A stretch of DNA of 64,000 nt. Source: Desulfovibrio sp. G11 (GTDB lineage: Bacteria > Desulfobacterota > Desulfovibrionia > Desulfovibrionales > Desulfovibrionaceae). Both the position numbers and the translations under genes were made by a program. The stretch's first letter is position 1. Every line of letters begins with the position of its first letter. The notes below the pieces were generated by a model, which was not told the origin of the DNA, ran no database searches, and saw only the letters and a program-made list of their open reading frames with translations. Below are positions 43,139 to 53,899 of the stretch, in pieces. The DNA lies in the NCBI RefSeq assembly GCF_900243745.1, contig NZ_LT984798.1:1234501-1298500 (forward strand), in the 5' to 3' direction.

Positions 43139-44416
43139 TTAATGCTTGAAAGAACGCTGCCCCGTAAAAACCATGGCTACCTGCGGAGCAGCCTCATTGC
43201 AGGCCATGATGACTTCGGCGTCACGCATGGATCCGCCTGGCTGGGCTATGGCCGTAACGCCCTGGGCAATGGCTACATCCACGCCGTCGCGAAAGGGGAA
43301 AAAACCATCGGACACCAGGGCCGTCCCGGCAAGGCCGCCGTGGGTTTCCTCTGTGCGCCGCTCGATGTCGGCCAGCTTTTCCGCCAGGGTGCTGTCTTCG
43401 GCGGCTTTGAGCTTCAGCTCGTAAAGAGTCAGGCCCAGTTCACGGAAGGCAAGTGTATCCGCATACTTGGTGTGCGCCTTGTGTATGGCAAGCTCTACAC
43501 AGCCCACGCGATCCTGTTCACCCGTGCCGATAGCCACGGTGGCCCCGTCACGCACAAAAATGACAGAGTTGGAGGTGACACCGGCCTCCACGGCCCAGGC
43601 AAAGCGCAGGTCATCCAGCTCAGCCGGGCTTGGCGCACGTGCCGCCACAGAAAGGCCGTCCCTTGTGGTGGCGGTGGCGGGCAAAAAATCGTCGCCGGAA
43701 AGAACACGGTTTACAAAAGACTTCTGCACTACAATACCGCCGTCGGACAGGCTCTTTATGTCGAGAAACGCCGACGAGGTCAGTTCCTCAAGCCGGCCCA
43801 GGCCGGGCAGTTCCATAATGCGCAGGTTTTTTCGGCTTTTAAGAATCTCCACCGCGCCTTCTTCAAAAGCCGGAGCAGCTACCACTTCAAAATAGTTGGC
43901 GGCTACCATTTCGGCGGCCTCACGGGTGAAGGAACGGTTGACGACCACCGCGCCGCCAAAAGCCGCGATACGGTCGCACCAGAAGGCTTTTTCGAGGGCG
44001 GTGGCCACGCCGTCCCTGCTCCAGGCCGCGCCGCAGGGATTATTGTGCTTCAGAATGACTGCCGCCGGGCGGTCTGCGAGGTACTGAAGAATATTGGCCC
44101 CGTTGTCCACGTCCGTCAGGTTGGTCTTGCCGGGGTGCTTGCCCGCCTGGATCATCTGCTCTTCGGTCAGGGCAGAAACAATGCCGTGCCCCGGACCCCG
44201 CCACTGGAGGCCGCCGCAAGTGATGGAACCCTCTTTCAGGGCGTACAGGGCTGCGGGCTGATCGGGGTTTTCCCCATAGCGCAGGCCCTTTTCCTCGCCG
44301 TCCAGCGTCCAGACACGCTTCTGGAACACGAGTTTTTCATCGCCAAGAATGATGGTCATGGTTTCGGGAAAAGCGTCCTTGCGGACAGTGCTGTACATGG
44401 CCTTGAGATCCGACAT
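43139..44416 (-). CDS. purH: AICAR transformylase (PurH-type, without the IMP cyclohydrolase domain)
   Basis: A 425-residue protein matching the formyltransferase half of PurH: LRYGENPDQPAALY, VILKHNNPCGAAW (KxNNPCG-type signature), AFGGAVVVNR, VTSNSVIFVRDGATVAIGTGEQDRVGCVELA, ALVSDGFFPFRDGVDVAIAQGVTAIAQPGGSMRD. It formylates AICAR to FAICAR with 10-formyl-THF in purine synthesis. The ~190-residue MGS-like IMP cyclohydrolase domain normally at the N-terminus is missing, so IMP cyclohydrolase must be a separate protein. Start ATG 44416 has GGAGG 5 bp upstream; the longer frame from 44557 lacks one. Confidence 0.88.
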   Translation of the reverse strand: MSDLKAMYSTVRKDAFPETMTIILGDEKLVFQKRVWTLDGEEKGLRYGENPDQPAALYALKEGSITCGGLQWRGPGHGIVSALTEEQMIQAGKHPGKTNLTDVDNGANILQYLADRPAAVILKHNNPCGAAWSRDGVATALEKAFWCDRIAAFGGAVVVNRSFTREAAEMVAANYFEVVAAPAFEEGAVEILKSRKNLRIMELPGLGRLEELTSSAFLDIKSLSDGGIVVQKSFVNRVLSGDDFLPATATTRDGLSVAARAPSPAELDDLRFAWAVEAGVTSNSVIFVRDGATVAIGTGEQDRVGCVELAIHKAHTKYADTLAFRELGLTLYELKLKAAEDSTLAEKLADIERRTEETHGGLAGTALVSDGFFPFRDGVDVAIAQGVTAIAQPGGSMRDAEVIMACNEAAPQVAMVFTGQRSFKH

Positions 44417-44645
44417 GCTTGCCTCCAGATGTTCGCCGGTCAGGTAAGGGTTTTGCATAGCACAGAAGAAGCCGCCCCACCAGTCCAAATCCGCAGCCCA
44501 TGCGGCGCGGCGCGGCTTTGCCGCATGGCTGGCGCCGCCTGCGCGTTGACGAAACACAGGGCAGGCCCTACATTGCCTTGTCGCTCAGGATTCACAAGGC
44601 AGGTTTGCGCCCTTGGCGCGCCCTGCACTTATCAGCGGAGGATAT

Positions 44646-44996
44646 ATGGAAAAACTGCTTGCCCGGCTGGCGCAGCAACTGGATACGATCGACGAAGCGT
44701 CACTCATGTCGCTGTGGAGCAAATACGCCACCGTAAGCAGCCGCTTTGAGCCCACAAGAAAGTGGGAAGAGGCGACGCTCATCTTTTCCCTGATTCAGGC
44801 CAAACGCTGGAAAAACCAGCTTTTCAACTACCACTGGTCGCGGCAGAGTCAGGGCCGCGAGGGCCTTGCCCCGCAATTGCCCGGCCTTGCGCCCGAGTTT
44901 TCCCTGGAGCCGCCGCAAAAAGACGTTCCCGAGCAACGCTGCCGCGTTCTGAAATTTCATCCCCTCAAAGAGGATGACGAAGACGGCAAGCCGTAG
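44646..44996 (+). CDS. Conserved hypothetical protein
   Basis: A 116-residue soluble protein, MEKLLARLAQQLDTIDEASLMSLWSKYATVSSRFEPTRKWEEATLIFSLIQAKRWKNQLFNYHW, then a Pro-rich linker and a short C-terminal strand RCRVLKFHPLKEDDED. GCGGAGGA precedes the ATG. I do not know a function; the shape suggests a small adaptor. It lies between purH (divergent) and purA. Confidence 0.75.
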   Translation: MEKLLARLAQQLDTIDEASLMSLWSKYATVSSRFEPTRKWEEATLIFSLIQAKRWKNQLFNYHWSRQSQGREGLAPQLPGLAPEFSLEPPQKDVPEQRCRVLKFHPLKEDDEDGKP

Positions 44997-45250
44997 CAGC
45001 CCGGCCACTGCGCCATACCCGCCCGCAGCCGCAAGGCATGCAGACGGGCATTTCAGCGGTCACAGGCGAGTCATAGTTTGCGGCGCATACCCCGCAAACG
45101 CATGACCTGCGGACGATCCTGTACCGTTATGGACATTTGACTTGCATTTGCATCCGAGATAGGTACCATGAAAGGCTTTGCGTCCTGCTTTTGGCAGTTT
45201 GACAAAGCGGTCATTTGTCGCGCCCGCGGGTGCGTAACGCTTCCTCATGA

Positions 45251-46570
<1,320 letters not shown>

Positions 46571-46584
46571 GGCGCAGTCGCGCC

Positions 46585-47526
46585 ATGACCGCGCCCATGC
46601 TTCCGGCTATTGCTGTTCCGGCCTTTGACAGGCTCAAGGATGCGTTGAACCGCCTTGGGGCGGCCCCGCCCCAGGTGTTGCTGCTTGAAGGCGGCAGCGA
46701 AGCCCAGCGGCGCGACATGGCCCTTTATTGGGCCGCGCGCATCAACTGCCCGCAGGCACCCCATTCCGGCGCACCGTGCCTTGCCTGCCCCGTCTGCCTG
46801 CAGATCGCGGCCGGAGAGCACCTTGACCTTGCCGCTTACGACGGCCGTATCAGCAACCGCGAAGACGAAGAAAATCCCGGCTCCGTACGCGCCTTCAACA
46901 TGGAGCGCGTACGGGAGCTTAAAAGCCGCCTGCGCGACGCCCCCCACGGGAACGGACGTCGCGTTGTTCTGCTTATGGGCCTTTCCCTTACCCGTGACGA
47001 GGCCGCCAATGCCCTGCTCAAGGCACTGGAAGAACCCTCGGCCACCACAGTTTTCGTCCTGCTCGCGCCACAGCGCGAACAGTTGCTGCCCACCCTTGTT
47101 TCCCGTTCTTTCTGCCTTACCCTGCCCTGGCCCGACAGCCGAGCCGCAGATGACGCCATGCGCCCGTGGGAAGAAAAGCTGGCGCATTTTCTGCTGACCG
47201 GCCAGGGGCTTCTGGACGCACTGGCCGCCAAGGGAGCACTGGACGCCGCCCAGGCCGGACGCCTTTTACTGTGTTGCCAGAAATCCATAAACCGTATACT
47301 TTCTGAAATAATAACTGATAACACTTCTCCGCTGGATCCGGCCCTGGAAAACCTGAGCGCGCAAGACCTGGCCCTTGTCTGCCAGTGGCTGACAGAAGCG
47401 CAGGATGCCTTGCAGTACGGGCTTACCCCGGCAAGAGCCGTTGAAGCCCTGGCCGCGCGCATATATGTGCTGCGCCTGCGGAGTGTACGGACAGAACCGC
47501 GCGCTGCGACTGCGGCCCGCAACTGA
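46585..47526 (+). CDS. holB: DNA polymerase III delta' subunit (clamp loader)
   Basis: A 313-residue delta'-type protein. The P-loop position reads LLLEGGSEAQRRDMAL and lacks GKT, as expected of a non-hydrolysing delta'. A four-Cys zinc module (C55, C65, C68, C71; CLACPVC) follows, then IRELKSRL-type VRELKSRLRDAPHGNGRRVVLL, ANALLKALEEPSATTVFVLLAPQREQLLPTLVSRS (sensor 1 and SRC-like motif). C-terminal collar domain. It is a structural part of the clamp-loading complex at the replication fork. Confidence 0.85.
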   Translation: MTAPMLPAIAVPAFDRLKDALNRLGAAPPQVLLLEGGSEAQRRDMALYWAARINCPQAPHSGAPCLACPVCLQIAAGEHLDLAAYDGRISNREDEENPGSVRAFNMERVRELKSRLRDAPHGNGRRVVLLMGLSLTRDEAANALLKALEEPSATTVFVLLAPQREQLLPTLVSRSFCLTLPWPDSRAADDAMRPWEEKLAHFLLTGQGLLDALAAKGALDAAQAGRLLLCCQKSINRILSEIITDNTSPLDPALENLSAQDLALVCQWLTEAQDALQYGLTPARAVEALAARIYVLRLRSVRTEPRAATAARN

Positions 47527-47625
47527 CGACAAACATACCGGATTTTCGCTGCCGGCGGAATTGTGCCGGGGGCGGCATGGCCGGGCTGCGTGCTTGCATA
47601 CGAGTCTTGATGGGGGCAAAGGGAC

Positions 47626-49872
47626 ATGCGCAGGAACTTTCGCGTCCTGAAACTTCTGGCCTGGATGCTTTTCTGCATTGCACAGGCTCTCTGGAGTTTG
47701 CCGTCCCAGGCTGCCTCCCGCATTGTGCAGGTGGGCATTTTTCCCATGGGTGGTTTTCACGATCTGGAAAACGGCCGTCCCGTCGGCTATGACGTTGACT
47801 ACCTGGAGCAGGTAAGCAGATACACCGGATGGCAGGTAAAGTTTGTCAGTTTTGACACCTGGCACGCCGCCCTGAGCGCGCTGGAAAAAGACCAGATCGA
47901 TCTTCTTGGCGGCGCGCTGCACACCCCCGAACGCGCCAGGCGTTTTCTGTATTCTCCATATGCCAGCGGCATCACCTATACCGCCCTTGTTGCCTCAAAA
48001 GACACGCCTCTTGTTTACGAAGACTTCAAAAAATTTGAAAGCCTGCGCATAGGCGTCACCAGCGACAGCCCCTGGCGGGCAGACTTTATGGCCTACGCCG
48101 CGCGCAACAACTTTACCGCGCCGCAGCTTATTCCTTTCAAGCTTGCCAAAGACTCCCGCGATGCACTGAAAGCCGGGGGCATCGACGCCATACTGACTTC
48201 CGTCATCAGCCTTGAAGCTGATGAAGCGGTGCTGGCAAAATACGACCCCAGGCCTTTTTTCTATATCACCAGCCACAGTAATGCCCAGCTCATGAAAGAA
48301 CTGGAGCACGGCATAGCCCAGTTAAAACTGGAACAGCCCGATCTGGAAAACAAACTTTCGCGCACCCATTTGTGGCGCAGCTACCAGACGCCGCTTACCA
48401 AGGCCGAAAGAGACTTCATACGTTCCTGCCCACCCCTGCGCGTGGGCTACAGCCCCATGCGCAAGCCCCTGATCTGGCACGATGAAAGCACAGGCGAGAC
48501 ACGGGGCATCCTGCCCGGCATACTTCGCAAGCTCAGCCGCGCAAGCGGCCTGATTTTCGAATTCGTGCCTATGGATGATCCGGACATGAGCCTGAACGAC
48601 TATTTCAGGCAAGGCAAAATAGACCTGTGTGCCGGCGTAATGTATTCCACAATATGCAACTCCAGCCCCCTGTATACGCTGACCTCGCCCGTACTGCGCA
48701 GCGGGTTGAACCTGTACAGCAAAAAGTTTTCCGAAATTCCACCCGGCGCTCCGCTGCAAGTCGCCATACCCGCCGTCTGGCGCGGCGGGCACGTGTACCT
48801 TAATACCAATTATCCCGCCTTGCGCGTGGTTTCTTACCCCGACATCGAATGCTGCCTTGAAGCCGTAGCAGCAGGCCAGGCAGACCTTTTGCTGCAAACC
48901 AGCTTTGAAGTGGACTATCTGCTCGCCAGACCCCGCTTTCGCGAAATAGTACCCCTGCAGGAACACAGCGGTTTTGAAGACAGCCGCCTGGCTGTCAGCG
49001 CGGCCATGCCGCCGCCTCTGCTGAACATCCTCAACAAGCTGCTCATGAATATCGACGAAAAAAGCAAAAGCCAGATCATTTCTGAAAACATTTCCGCGGT
49101 GGCCTCACCCATGAGCCTGTCGGACATGGCCTACGAGCACCGCACCCTGCTGGCGGCTCTGGGGCAGATGCTGCTTTTCGGCCTGGCCTTTTTTGCCTAC
49201 CTTGCCTATCTGCGGCGCAAGAGCGGCAGAACCGTTCAGGAAAGCGAGCGCCGCCTCACCAATATGGCAAACAATATCAACGGCGGCGTCATCAGCCTCA
49301 TCAACAATCCCCGCCTGGACATCCGCAACGCCAACAGCGGGTTCTGGCATTTGCTGGGCTATAGCGACAACCCGCCCCCAAATCCCTGCCTTGCCGACTT
49401 TCTGAGTCCCGAAGAGTCAGAGAGCCTGTTCAGGCTGCTTGAAAGCCGCCGTGAAGAAAATTCTCCCGTCAATATGGAACTGCACCTGCGCCGTAAAAAC
49501 GGCCAGCCCATGCCGGCCCTGCTGCGCTGCACATGGTCCAGCGACGGGCAGGCCATAGCCCTTCCCAGCCTGGACTGCGTTGTGGTGGACATTACAGAAC
49601 AAAAACATATGCAGGAAGAACTGGAACAGGAAAAAGAGCGTTACCGCATTCTGCTGGAGCAGTCTCAGGATATTATTTTTGATATGGATATGGAAAAAAG
49701 GCAGTTCACCTGCTCGCCCAATTTTTTCACAAAATTCGGCCGCGACAGCACCCCCATGTTCACCCCTGACGGGCGCCCGCGCAATGATCAGATAGTACAC
49801 CCCGACGACCTGCCAGCCCTTACGGAAATGCGGCGGCGGGTACGGGGGGAGAACGTACTGTTTTCAGCGTGA
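47626..49872 (+). CDS. Periplasmic-sensor protein (two SBP_bac_3 domains, TM, PAS), N-terminal part of a frameshifted diguanylate cyclase
   Basis: A 748-residue protein: signal peptide (~1-29, LLAWMLFCIAQALWSLPSQAA), two periplasmic solute-binding (SBP_bac_3) domains (about 33-235 and 265-480), a membrane helix (~518-538, LLAALGQMLLFGLAFFAYLAYL), then a PAS domain and the beginning of a second PAS. The frame hits TGA at 49870 inside the second PAS fold. The rest of that PAS and a GGDEF domain continue in another frame from 49869. A one-base deletion (or sequencing error) therefore splits the gene. AAAGGGAC precedes the start. It probably sensed an amino acid or related ligand. Confidence 0.85.
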   Translation: MRRNFRVLKLLAWMLFCIAQALWSLPSQAASRIVQVGIFPMGGFHDLENGRPVGYDVDYLEQVSRYTGWQVKFVSFDTWHAALSALEKDQIDLLGGALHTPERARRFLYSPYASGITYTALVASKDTPLVYEDFKKFESLRIGVTSDSPWRADFMAYAARNNFTAPQLIPFKLAKDSRDALKAGGIDAILTSVISLEADEAVLAKYDPRPFFYITSHSNAQLMKELEHGIAQLKLEQPDLENKLSRTHLWRSYQTPLTKAERDFIRSCPPLRVGYSPMRKPLIWHDESTGETRGILPGILRKLSRASGLIFEFVPMDDPDMSLNDYFRQGKIDLCAGVMYSTICNSSPLYTLTSPVLRSGLNLYSKKFSEIPPGAPLQVAIPAVWRGGHVYLNTNYPALRVVSYPDIECCLEAVAAGQADLLLQTSFEVDYLLARPRFREIVPLQEHSGFEDSRLAVSAAMPPPLLNILNKLLMNIDEKSKSQIISENISAVASPMSLSDMAYEHRTLLAALGQMLLFGLAFFAYLAYLRRKSGRTVQESERRLTNMANNINGGVISLINNPRLDIRNANSGFWHLLGYSDNPPPNPCLADFLSPEESESLFRLLESRREENSPVNMELHLRRKNGQPMPALLRCTWSSDGQAIALPSLDCVVVDITEQKHMQEELEQEKERYRILLEQSQDIIFDMDMEKRQFTCSPNFFTKFGRDSTPMFTPDGRPRNDQIVHPDDLPALTEMRRRVRGENVLFSA

Positions 49873-50558
49873 TGCGCATTCCCACGGCCCAGGGGCGATA
49901 CATCTGGTGCAGGGTGCAGACCACCCGCATCAGCAAAAAAGACGCGCCCCTGCATATTGTGGGAAAAATTGTGGACATTGACGAAGAGGTGCGCCGCAGA
50001 GCCGAGCTGGAGCGCCTGTCGCAACGCGACAGCCTGACGGATCTTTACAACAAGGTGGCCTTTCGCGAAAAGGTCATGCAGAACATGCCTGTCCGGCCCA
50101 AGGGTGACAAGACACACGCCCTGCTCTTTCTTGATCTGGACAACTTCAAGGAGCTTAACGACAGCCTGGGACACATGGCCGGTGACGTCGCCCTGATCGA
50201 CGCCGCGGACGCCCTCAGGCGCATCTTCCGCAATGTGGATGCCGTGGGGCGCTTCGGCGGCGATGAATTCTGCGTTTTTGCCATGGGCATCACCCGCAAC
50301 GCCGTGGCCGCGCGGGCAGAATCCGTGCTCAAGGCCCTGGCCATGCATTTCGACCGCGAGGGAAAAGCCGTGAACATCAGCGCCAGCATCGGCATCTATA
50401 TGTTTGACGGCAGCGAAAATTCCTATGAAGAATCCCTCCAGCGGGCAGACAACGCCCAGTATCGCGCCAAGCAGCTCGGCAAGAACCGGTACGTCTTCTA
50501 TGATGACCCGCCCGTGGAGCATCCGGAATCAGAACAGGGCCAGCCATCCAACGCCTGA
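49869..50558 (+). CDS. C-terminal PAS end plus GGDEF domain of the split diguanylate cyclase
   Basis: A 229-residue frame that finishes the PAS fold (RIPTAQGRYIWCRVQTTRISKKDAPLHIVGKIVDIDEEV) and carries a complete GGDEF domain: RDSLTDLYNKVAFRE, HALLFLDLDNFKELNDSLGHMAGD, RFGGDEFCVFA. The GTG at 49869 overlaps the upstream TGA as GTGA, so re-initiation could make a soluble GGDEF protein. More likely this is one gene with a frameshift. Active-site residues are intact. Confidence 0.8.
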   Translation: MMRIPTAQGRYIWCRVQTTRISKKDAPLHIVGKIVDIDEEVRRRAELERLSQRDSLTDLYNKVAFREKVMQNMPVRPKGDKTHALLFLDLDNFKELNDSLGHMAGDVALIDAADALRRIFRNVDAVGRFGGDEFCVFAMGITRNAVAARAESVLKALAMHFDREGKAVNISASIGIYMFDGSENSYEESLQRADNAQYRAKQLGKNRYVFYDDPPVEHPESEQGQPSNA

Positions 50559-50652
50559 AACAGTCCCTGGCTGTAGCCCCCACTCTGGTGGGGCAGGCTG
50601 CCTGCCCCTGTTGCGCGAACCGCAAAAATAGCATGCTCCATAAAGGGCAAAG

Positions 50653-50680
50653 AAAGGCTCCCCGAGGACGGGGAGCCTTT
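50653..50680. terminator. Terminator between the convergent GGDEF and secreted-protein genes
   Basis: AAAGGCTCCCCG, AGGA loop, CGGGGAGCCTTT, then TCT: a perfect 12-bp stem usable in both directions. Confidence 0.9.
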
Positions 50681-50770
50681 CTGGCAGAATATTTTTCCAG
50701 CCTGCATGCCTGTATAACCGTTCGGCACGTCTGCGGCGGGTACGGCCGTATCCGCCTTGCGGCATTGCCG

Positions 50771-51247
50771 CTACTTCCACAGGCTGCTGTACTTGGCCGC
50801 GATACCGTCAGTGCGCTCCACCAGCCTGTCCACCAGCCCATCCACCTCTTCGTAGTTGACGGTGCCAAGTTCGCGGGCCAGAAGATATCCAAGATACCCC
50901 TTGCCCTGCTTGAAAACCCAGCACACCGAATAGACCGAGCCGACGCCCGGGCGATCCGGAAACTCCGCCCTGGTTTCCAGCATGACGTACAACTTGGGCT
51001 GATCCTTTTCTTCATCGTCATTCAGGGTAAACAGGCTGCTTTTGTTAAAGCGCTCTTTAAGGCTCGTGCCGAGGCGCGCCCCGATGCTGTCCGTGCCCTC
51101 GACGGAGACGCTGACCACAGTCACACGGTCCGCGCCTTTCTCGGGTTTGTCCTGCACGGGCTTGCCTGCCTGCGGCGTGGCGGCTGCCGCCATGCCCGCC
51201 ACTGCCAGAACACAGATCAGGGCCAGAATGCCAAATATTTTGTTCAT
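50771..51247 (-). CDS. Secreted hypothetical protein
   Basis: A 158-residue protein with a clear signal peptide (MNKIFGILALICVLAVAGMAAA, cleavage near AAA-TP). The mature part VTVVSVSVEGTDSIGARLGTSLKERFNKSSLFTLNDDEEKDQPKLYVMLETR suggests a small alpha/beta domain of the kind that appears in curli-assembly or LptE-like periplasmic proteins, but I do not recognise a family. GGGAGAAGG precedes the ATG. It ends opposite the GGDEF gene. Confidence 0.8.
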   Translation of the reverse strand: MNKIFGILALICVLAVAGMAAAATPQAGKPVQDKPEKGADRVTVVSVSVEGTDSIGARLGTSLKERFNKSSLFTLNDDEEKDQPKLYVMLETRAEFPDRPGVGSVYSVCWVFKQGKGYLGYLLARELGTVNYEEVDGLVDRLVERTDGIAAKYSSLWK

Positions 51248-51480
51248 GCCTTCTCCCTCAACGGTACAGAATGTAGGCAGGCTACGTCTTGCGGCACCAA
51301 GGCCGCAAATGCTGCCCTGCCGCAGCCAGTCTATATAAAGTTTAGAAAAATGAAAAGTACAGCTTCGGCCCGTTGCGTGAACATACGCGTTTTTGCATGC
51401 CGCAGAAGCTGCAACACTTTGTTACAATTTGTCATACTGGGCACACAGTTTGCCGTCCACCCGCTGCTATATATGGAACC

Positions 51481-52272
51481 ATGCATAATGAAACTGCTTT
51501 TTCACGGATACAGGTTCCTGTTCCCGCACCGGTTACCAAGGGTCTTTTCCAACAGGGCATGGACTACCTGCGCGACAGGTGGCCCCTTGGGCACTCCCTG
51601 CCCGTTCCCTTGCGTTTTCTTAAAGAAACCGGCAGCCAGTGTGATTCGCCGCCATGGCATGTAGAAGCTGTGGCGCACAGAACGCCGCGCCGTCATGTAT
51701 GCATCCCCTGCGGCTGGATTGCCCGCTACCTGCCGCAGGATACTCCTGTTTTTGAGCCGGGCTGCGGCAGCGGAGCCAACCTGCTGTGGCTGGCCCTCAA
51801 GGGCTTTACCCAGCTTTCGGGCAGCGACATTGACCCCCGGGTGCTGCACTTCAGCGAGCATTTGCAAAAATATCTGGGGCACAGCCTGGAAACCTGGCAG
51901 GACAACGCCCTGTCACCCACCCGCCTTCCTGAAAATCAGGGGGCCATACTGTCGGTCAACTGGCTGTACCACCTGCCCGGCACATCGCTGGATGCCTTTA
52001 TGGAAACCTACAGGCCCTGCCTGAAGCCCGACGGCGTTTTTGTTTTCGACGTCATCAGTGACAGGTATAACAGCGTGCCCAACAACCGGTACCATACTGA
52101 AGACTGGCGCAAGCCCGAAAGCCAGCGGCGGCCCTCGGAATATACATTCCGCCTGTCGCATGCAGATGTGGAATGCCTGGCCCGCAAGCACGGCTTCCGG
52201 ATTCTGCGGCACACCCTTATCCACAGCCGCCCGCAGCGTTACGCCTATATGCTCGGCAGGGCAGGCCTGTAA
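51481..52272 (+). CDS. Class I SAM-dependent methyltransferase
   Basis: A 263-residue protein. SAM-binding motif I is VFEPGCGSGANLLWLAL, with SGSDIDPRVLHFSEHL (motif II acid), AILSVNWLYHLPG (motif IV region), and LKPDGVFVFDVIS. The C-terminus (FRLSHADVECLARKHGFRILRHTL) is normal for the fold. The substrate is unknown; small-molecule or ubiquinone-like targets are possible. The start codon ATG 51481 lacks a strong ribosome site. Ends convergent to the two-component genes. Confidence 0.82.
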   Translation: MHNETAFSRIQVPVPAPVTKGLFQQGMDYLRDRWPLGHSLPVPLRFLKETGSQCDSPPWHVEAVAHRTPRRHVCIPCGWIARYLPQDTPVFEPGCGSGANLLWLALKGFTQLSGSDIDPRVLHFSEHLQKYLGHSLETWQDNALSPTRLPENQGAILSVNWLYHLPGTSLDAFMETYRPCLKPDGVFVFDVISDRYNSVPNNRYHTEDWRKPESQRRPSEYTFRLSHADVECLARKHGFRILRHTLIHSRPQRYAYMLGRAGL

Positions 52273-52459
52273 GACTGCAACGGTCCGCCAGCCTCCGCGT
52301 TGCCCCTGTTCCGGCAGGCCGTTGGCGCACAGCTTACACGTGCGTGGCCCGGCAGGCCCGTTCCCGCCGGGCGGGCGGTTCGCCCCGTCAAGACTGCCGG
52401 ACGCCCAGCGCACCTCGTTCGCCCAAAACGTCTTTCCGCCAGTGGCGGGCCTTGTGGTC

Positions 52460-53899
52460 TCAGGCGCGGCGTTCATCCATCAGCGGCAACTCCAGCCGCG
52501 CCCTGAGACCGCCCTGGGGCAGATTTTCAAGAAACAGCGCGGCCTCATGCAGGCCCGCCATGCTGCGGGCAATGGAAAGCCCAAGGCCATGACCGCCCGT
52601 ATGCCTGTTACGCGAACCTTCCACACGAAAAAACGGTTCAAAAACCTTTTCGAGCAAGGCCGGGTCCATGCCCGGCCCCTTGTCGTCAATATCCACGCGC
52701 AGCACGCTTTTTCTGCCGGGCAGCGTCTGCACTGAAGCGGAAAGAACAGCCTCCCGCCCATAGCGCAGGGCATTATCCAGCAGATTGTCCAGGCAGCGCC
52801 GCAGGGCCACGGGATAGACAAGGGCCAGCAGCTCAAGCTCCGGACCGGCCAGCGTTACATCCTGCCCCATTTCGCGGCGATCCTCCACAATGGACTCAAG
52901 AAAGGCCTGCATGTCTACCTTGACGCGATCCTCCGTGTGTCTGCGGCACTGGGTCATGGCCGTACCCATTTCCACGGTGGAATGCAGGCTCTGCACATCT
53001 TCAAGCATTTTCTGCCGGAACGTCCCGGGTGGCGTGCTTTCAAGCCGCAAACGCATGCGGGTGAGCGGCGTGCGCAAGTCATGCGACAGGGCTGCAAAAA
53101 CCCGTTCCCGTTCTTCCATGATGCCGCTGATACGCTTTTGCATGGCGTTAAATGCCTGTGCCGCGTGACGCACTTCACTGGGGCCTTCGTCGGGGACCAT
53201 GTGGGGCAGGCGTTGTGAAGAGCCGAATTTTTCCGCGGCACGCGCCAGGGTGCGCAGAGGGCGCACCAGCCTGTACACAATGAGCAGCAGCAAGGCCGCA
53301 AAAACAATGAATTCCAGGCCAAGCACCACGAAAGGCATGTCTTCAAGATGGGCGTGGTGGGCGGGGCCGTCGTAACTGATGCCCAGCCAGGAACCATCGG
53401 CAAGCTCTATGGTCAGGCGGGCGTCGAACGAGCCGGACACGTCCCACAAGGAAAAAAATCTTTCAAAAAGCGAAGCCCATTGCCCGGCCTCTTTGCCGAG
53501 TATGATCACCCGCACCTGAGCCTGCATGGCCCGCGGCTGCTGGCCGGGCGCGGCCAGGTCGTCCAGCGCCTCACGGATATGCTCCAGAAAAAAGCGCGAA
53601 AGCGTATCGGTTCCCTGCGGCATGTCGGGTTTTTCATCCAGCATTTTCACACGCACATCTGAAAATCGCGCCAGACCGCTCATGAGCGCAGGCCTGCTCT
53701 GCGCGGGTTCCGCTTCAAACATGCGGACACACAGGGCTATGGTGGCGCTGTGGTTCGCCAGCATATTCTGCACCATATGGCGTTCAAAAAAGTCGGCCAC
53801 GGTCAGGATGGTCACGGTGTGCAGGATAAAAAAAGCCCCGAGCAAAAAAAGGCTCAACCGTGAAAACAGGCTTTGGGGCAGATGGCGGTCGGTATTCAT
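52460..53899 (-). CDS. Sensor histidine kinase (EnvZ-like)
   Basis: A 479-residue membrane kinase: helix 1 at ~13-35 (LFLLGAFFILHTVTILTVADFF), a periplasmic sensor of ~160 residues, helix 2 (FVVLGLEFIVFAALLLLIVYRL), HAMP, then H-box ALSHDLRTPLTRMRLRLE with the phospho-accepting His, N-box DNLLDNALRYG and G boxes DDKGPGMDP / GGHGLGLSIARSM. It overlaps the response-regulator gene by 4 bp and would phosphorylate it. The stimulus is unknown. Domain plan resembles EnvZ. Confidence 0.92.
   Translation of the reverse strand: MNTDRHLPQSLFSRLSLFLLGAFFILHTVTILTVADFFERHMVQNMLANHSATIALCVRMFEAEPAQSRPALMSGLARFSDVRVKMLDEKPDMPQGTDTLSRFFLEHIREALDDLAAPGQQPRAMQAQVRVIILGKEAGQWASLFERFFSLWDVSGSFDARLTIELADGSWLGISYDGPAHHAHLEDMPFVVLGLEFIVFAALLLLIVYRLVRPLRTLARAAEKFGSSQRLPHMVPDEGPSEVRHAAQAFNAMQKRISGIMEERERVFAALSHDLRTPLTRMRLRLESTPPGTFRQKMLEDVQSLHSTVEMGTAMTQCRRHTEDRVKVDMQAFLESIVEDRREMGQDVTLAGPELELLALVYPVALRRCLDNLLDNALRYGREAVLSASVQTLPGRKSVLRVDIDDKGPGMDPALLEKVFEPFFRVEGSRNRHTGGHGLGLSIARSMAGLHEAALFLENLPQGGLRARLELPLMDERRA

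Noticed and set aside
49869..49872. TGA at 49870 as a selenocysteine codon
   Set aside because: Reading through in the same frame does not continue the PAS/GGDEF protein; the homologous continuation is in another frame, so it is a frameshift, not recoding by Sec.
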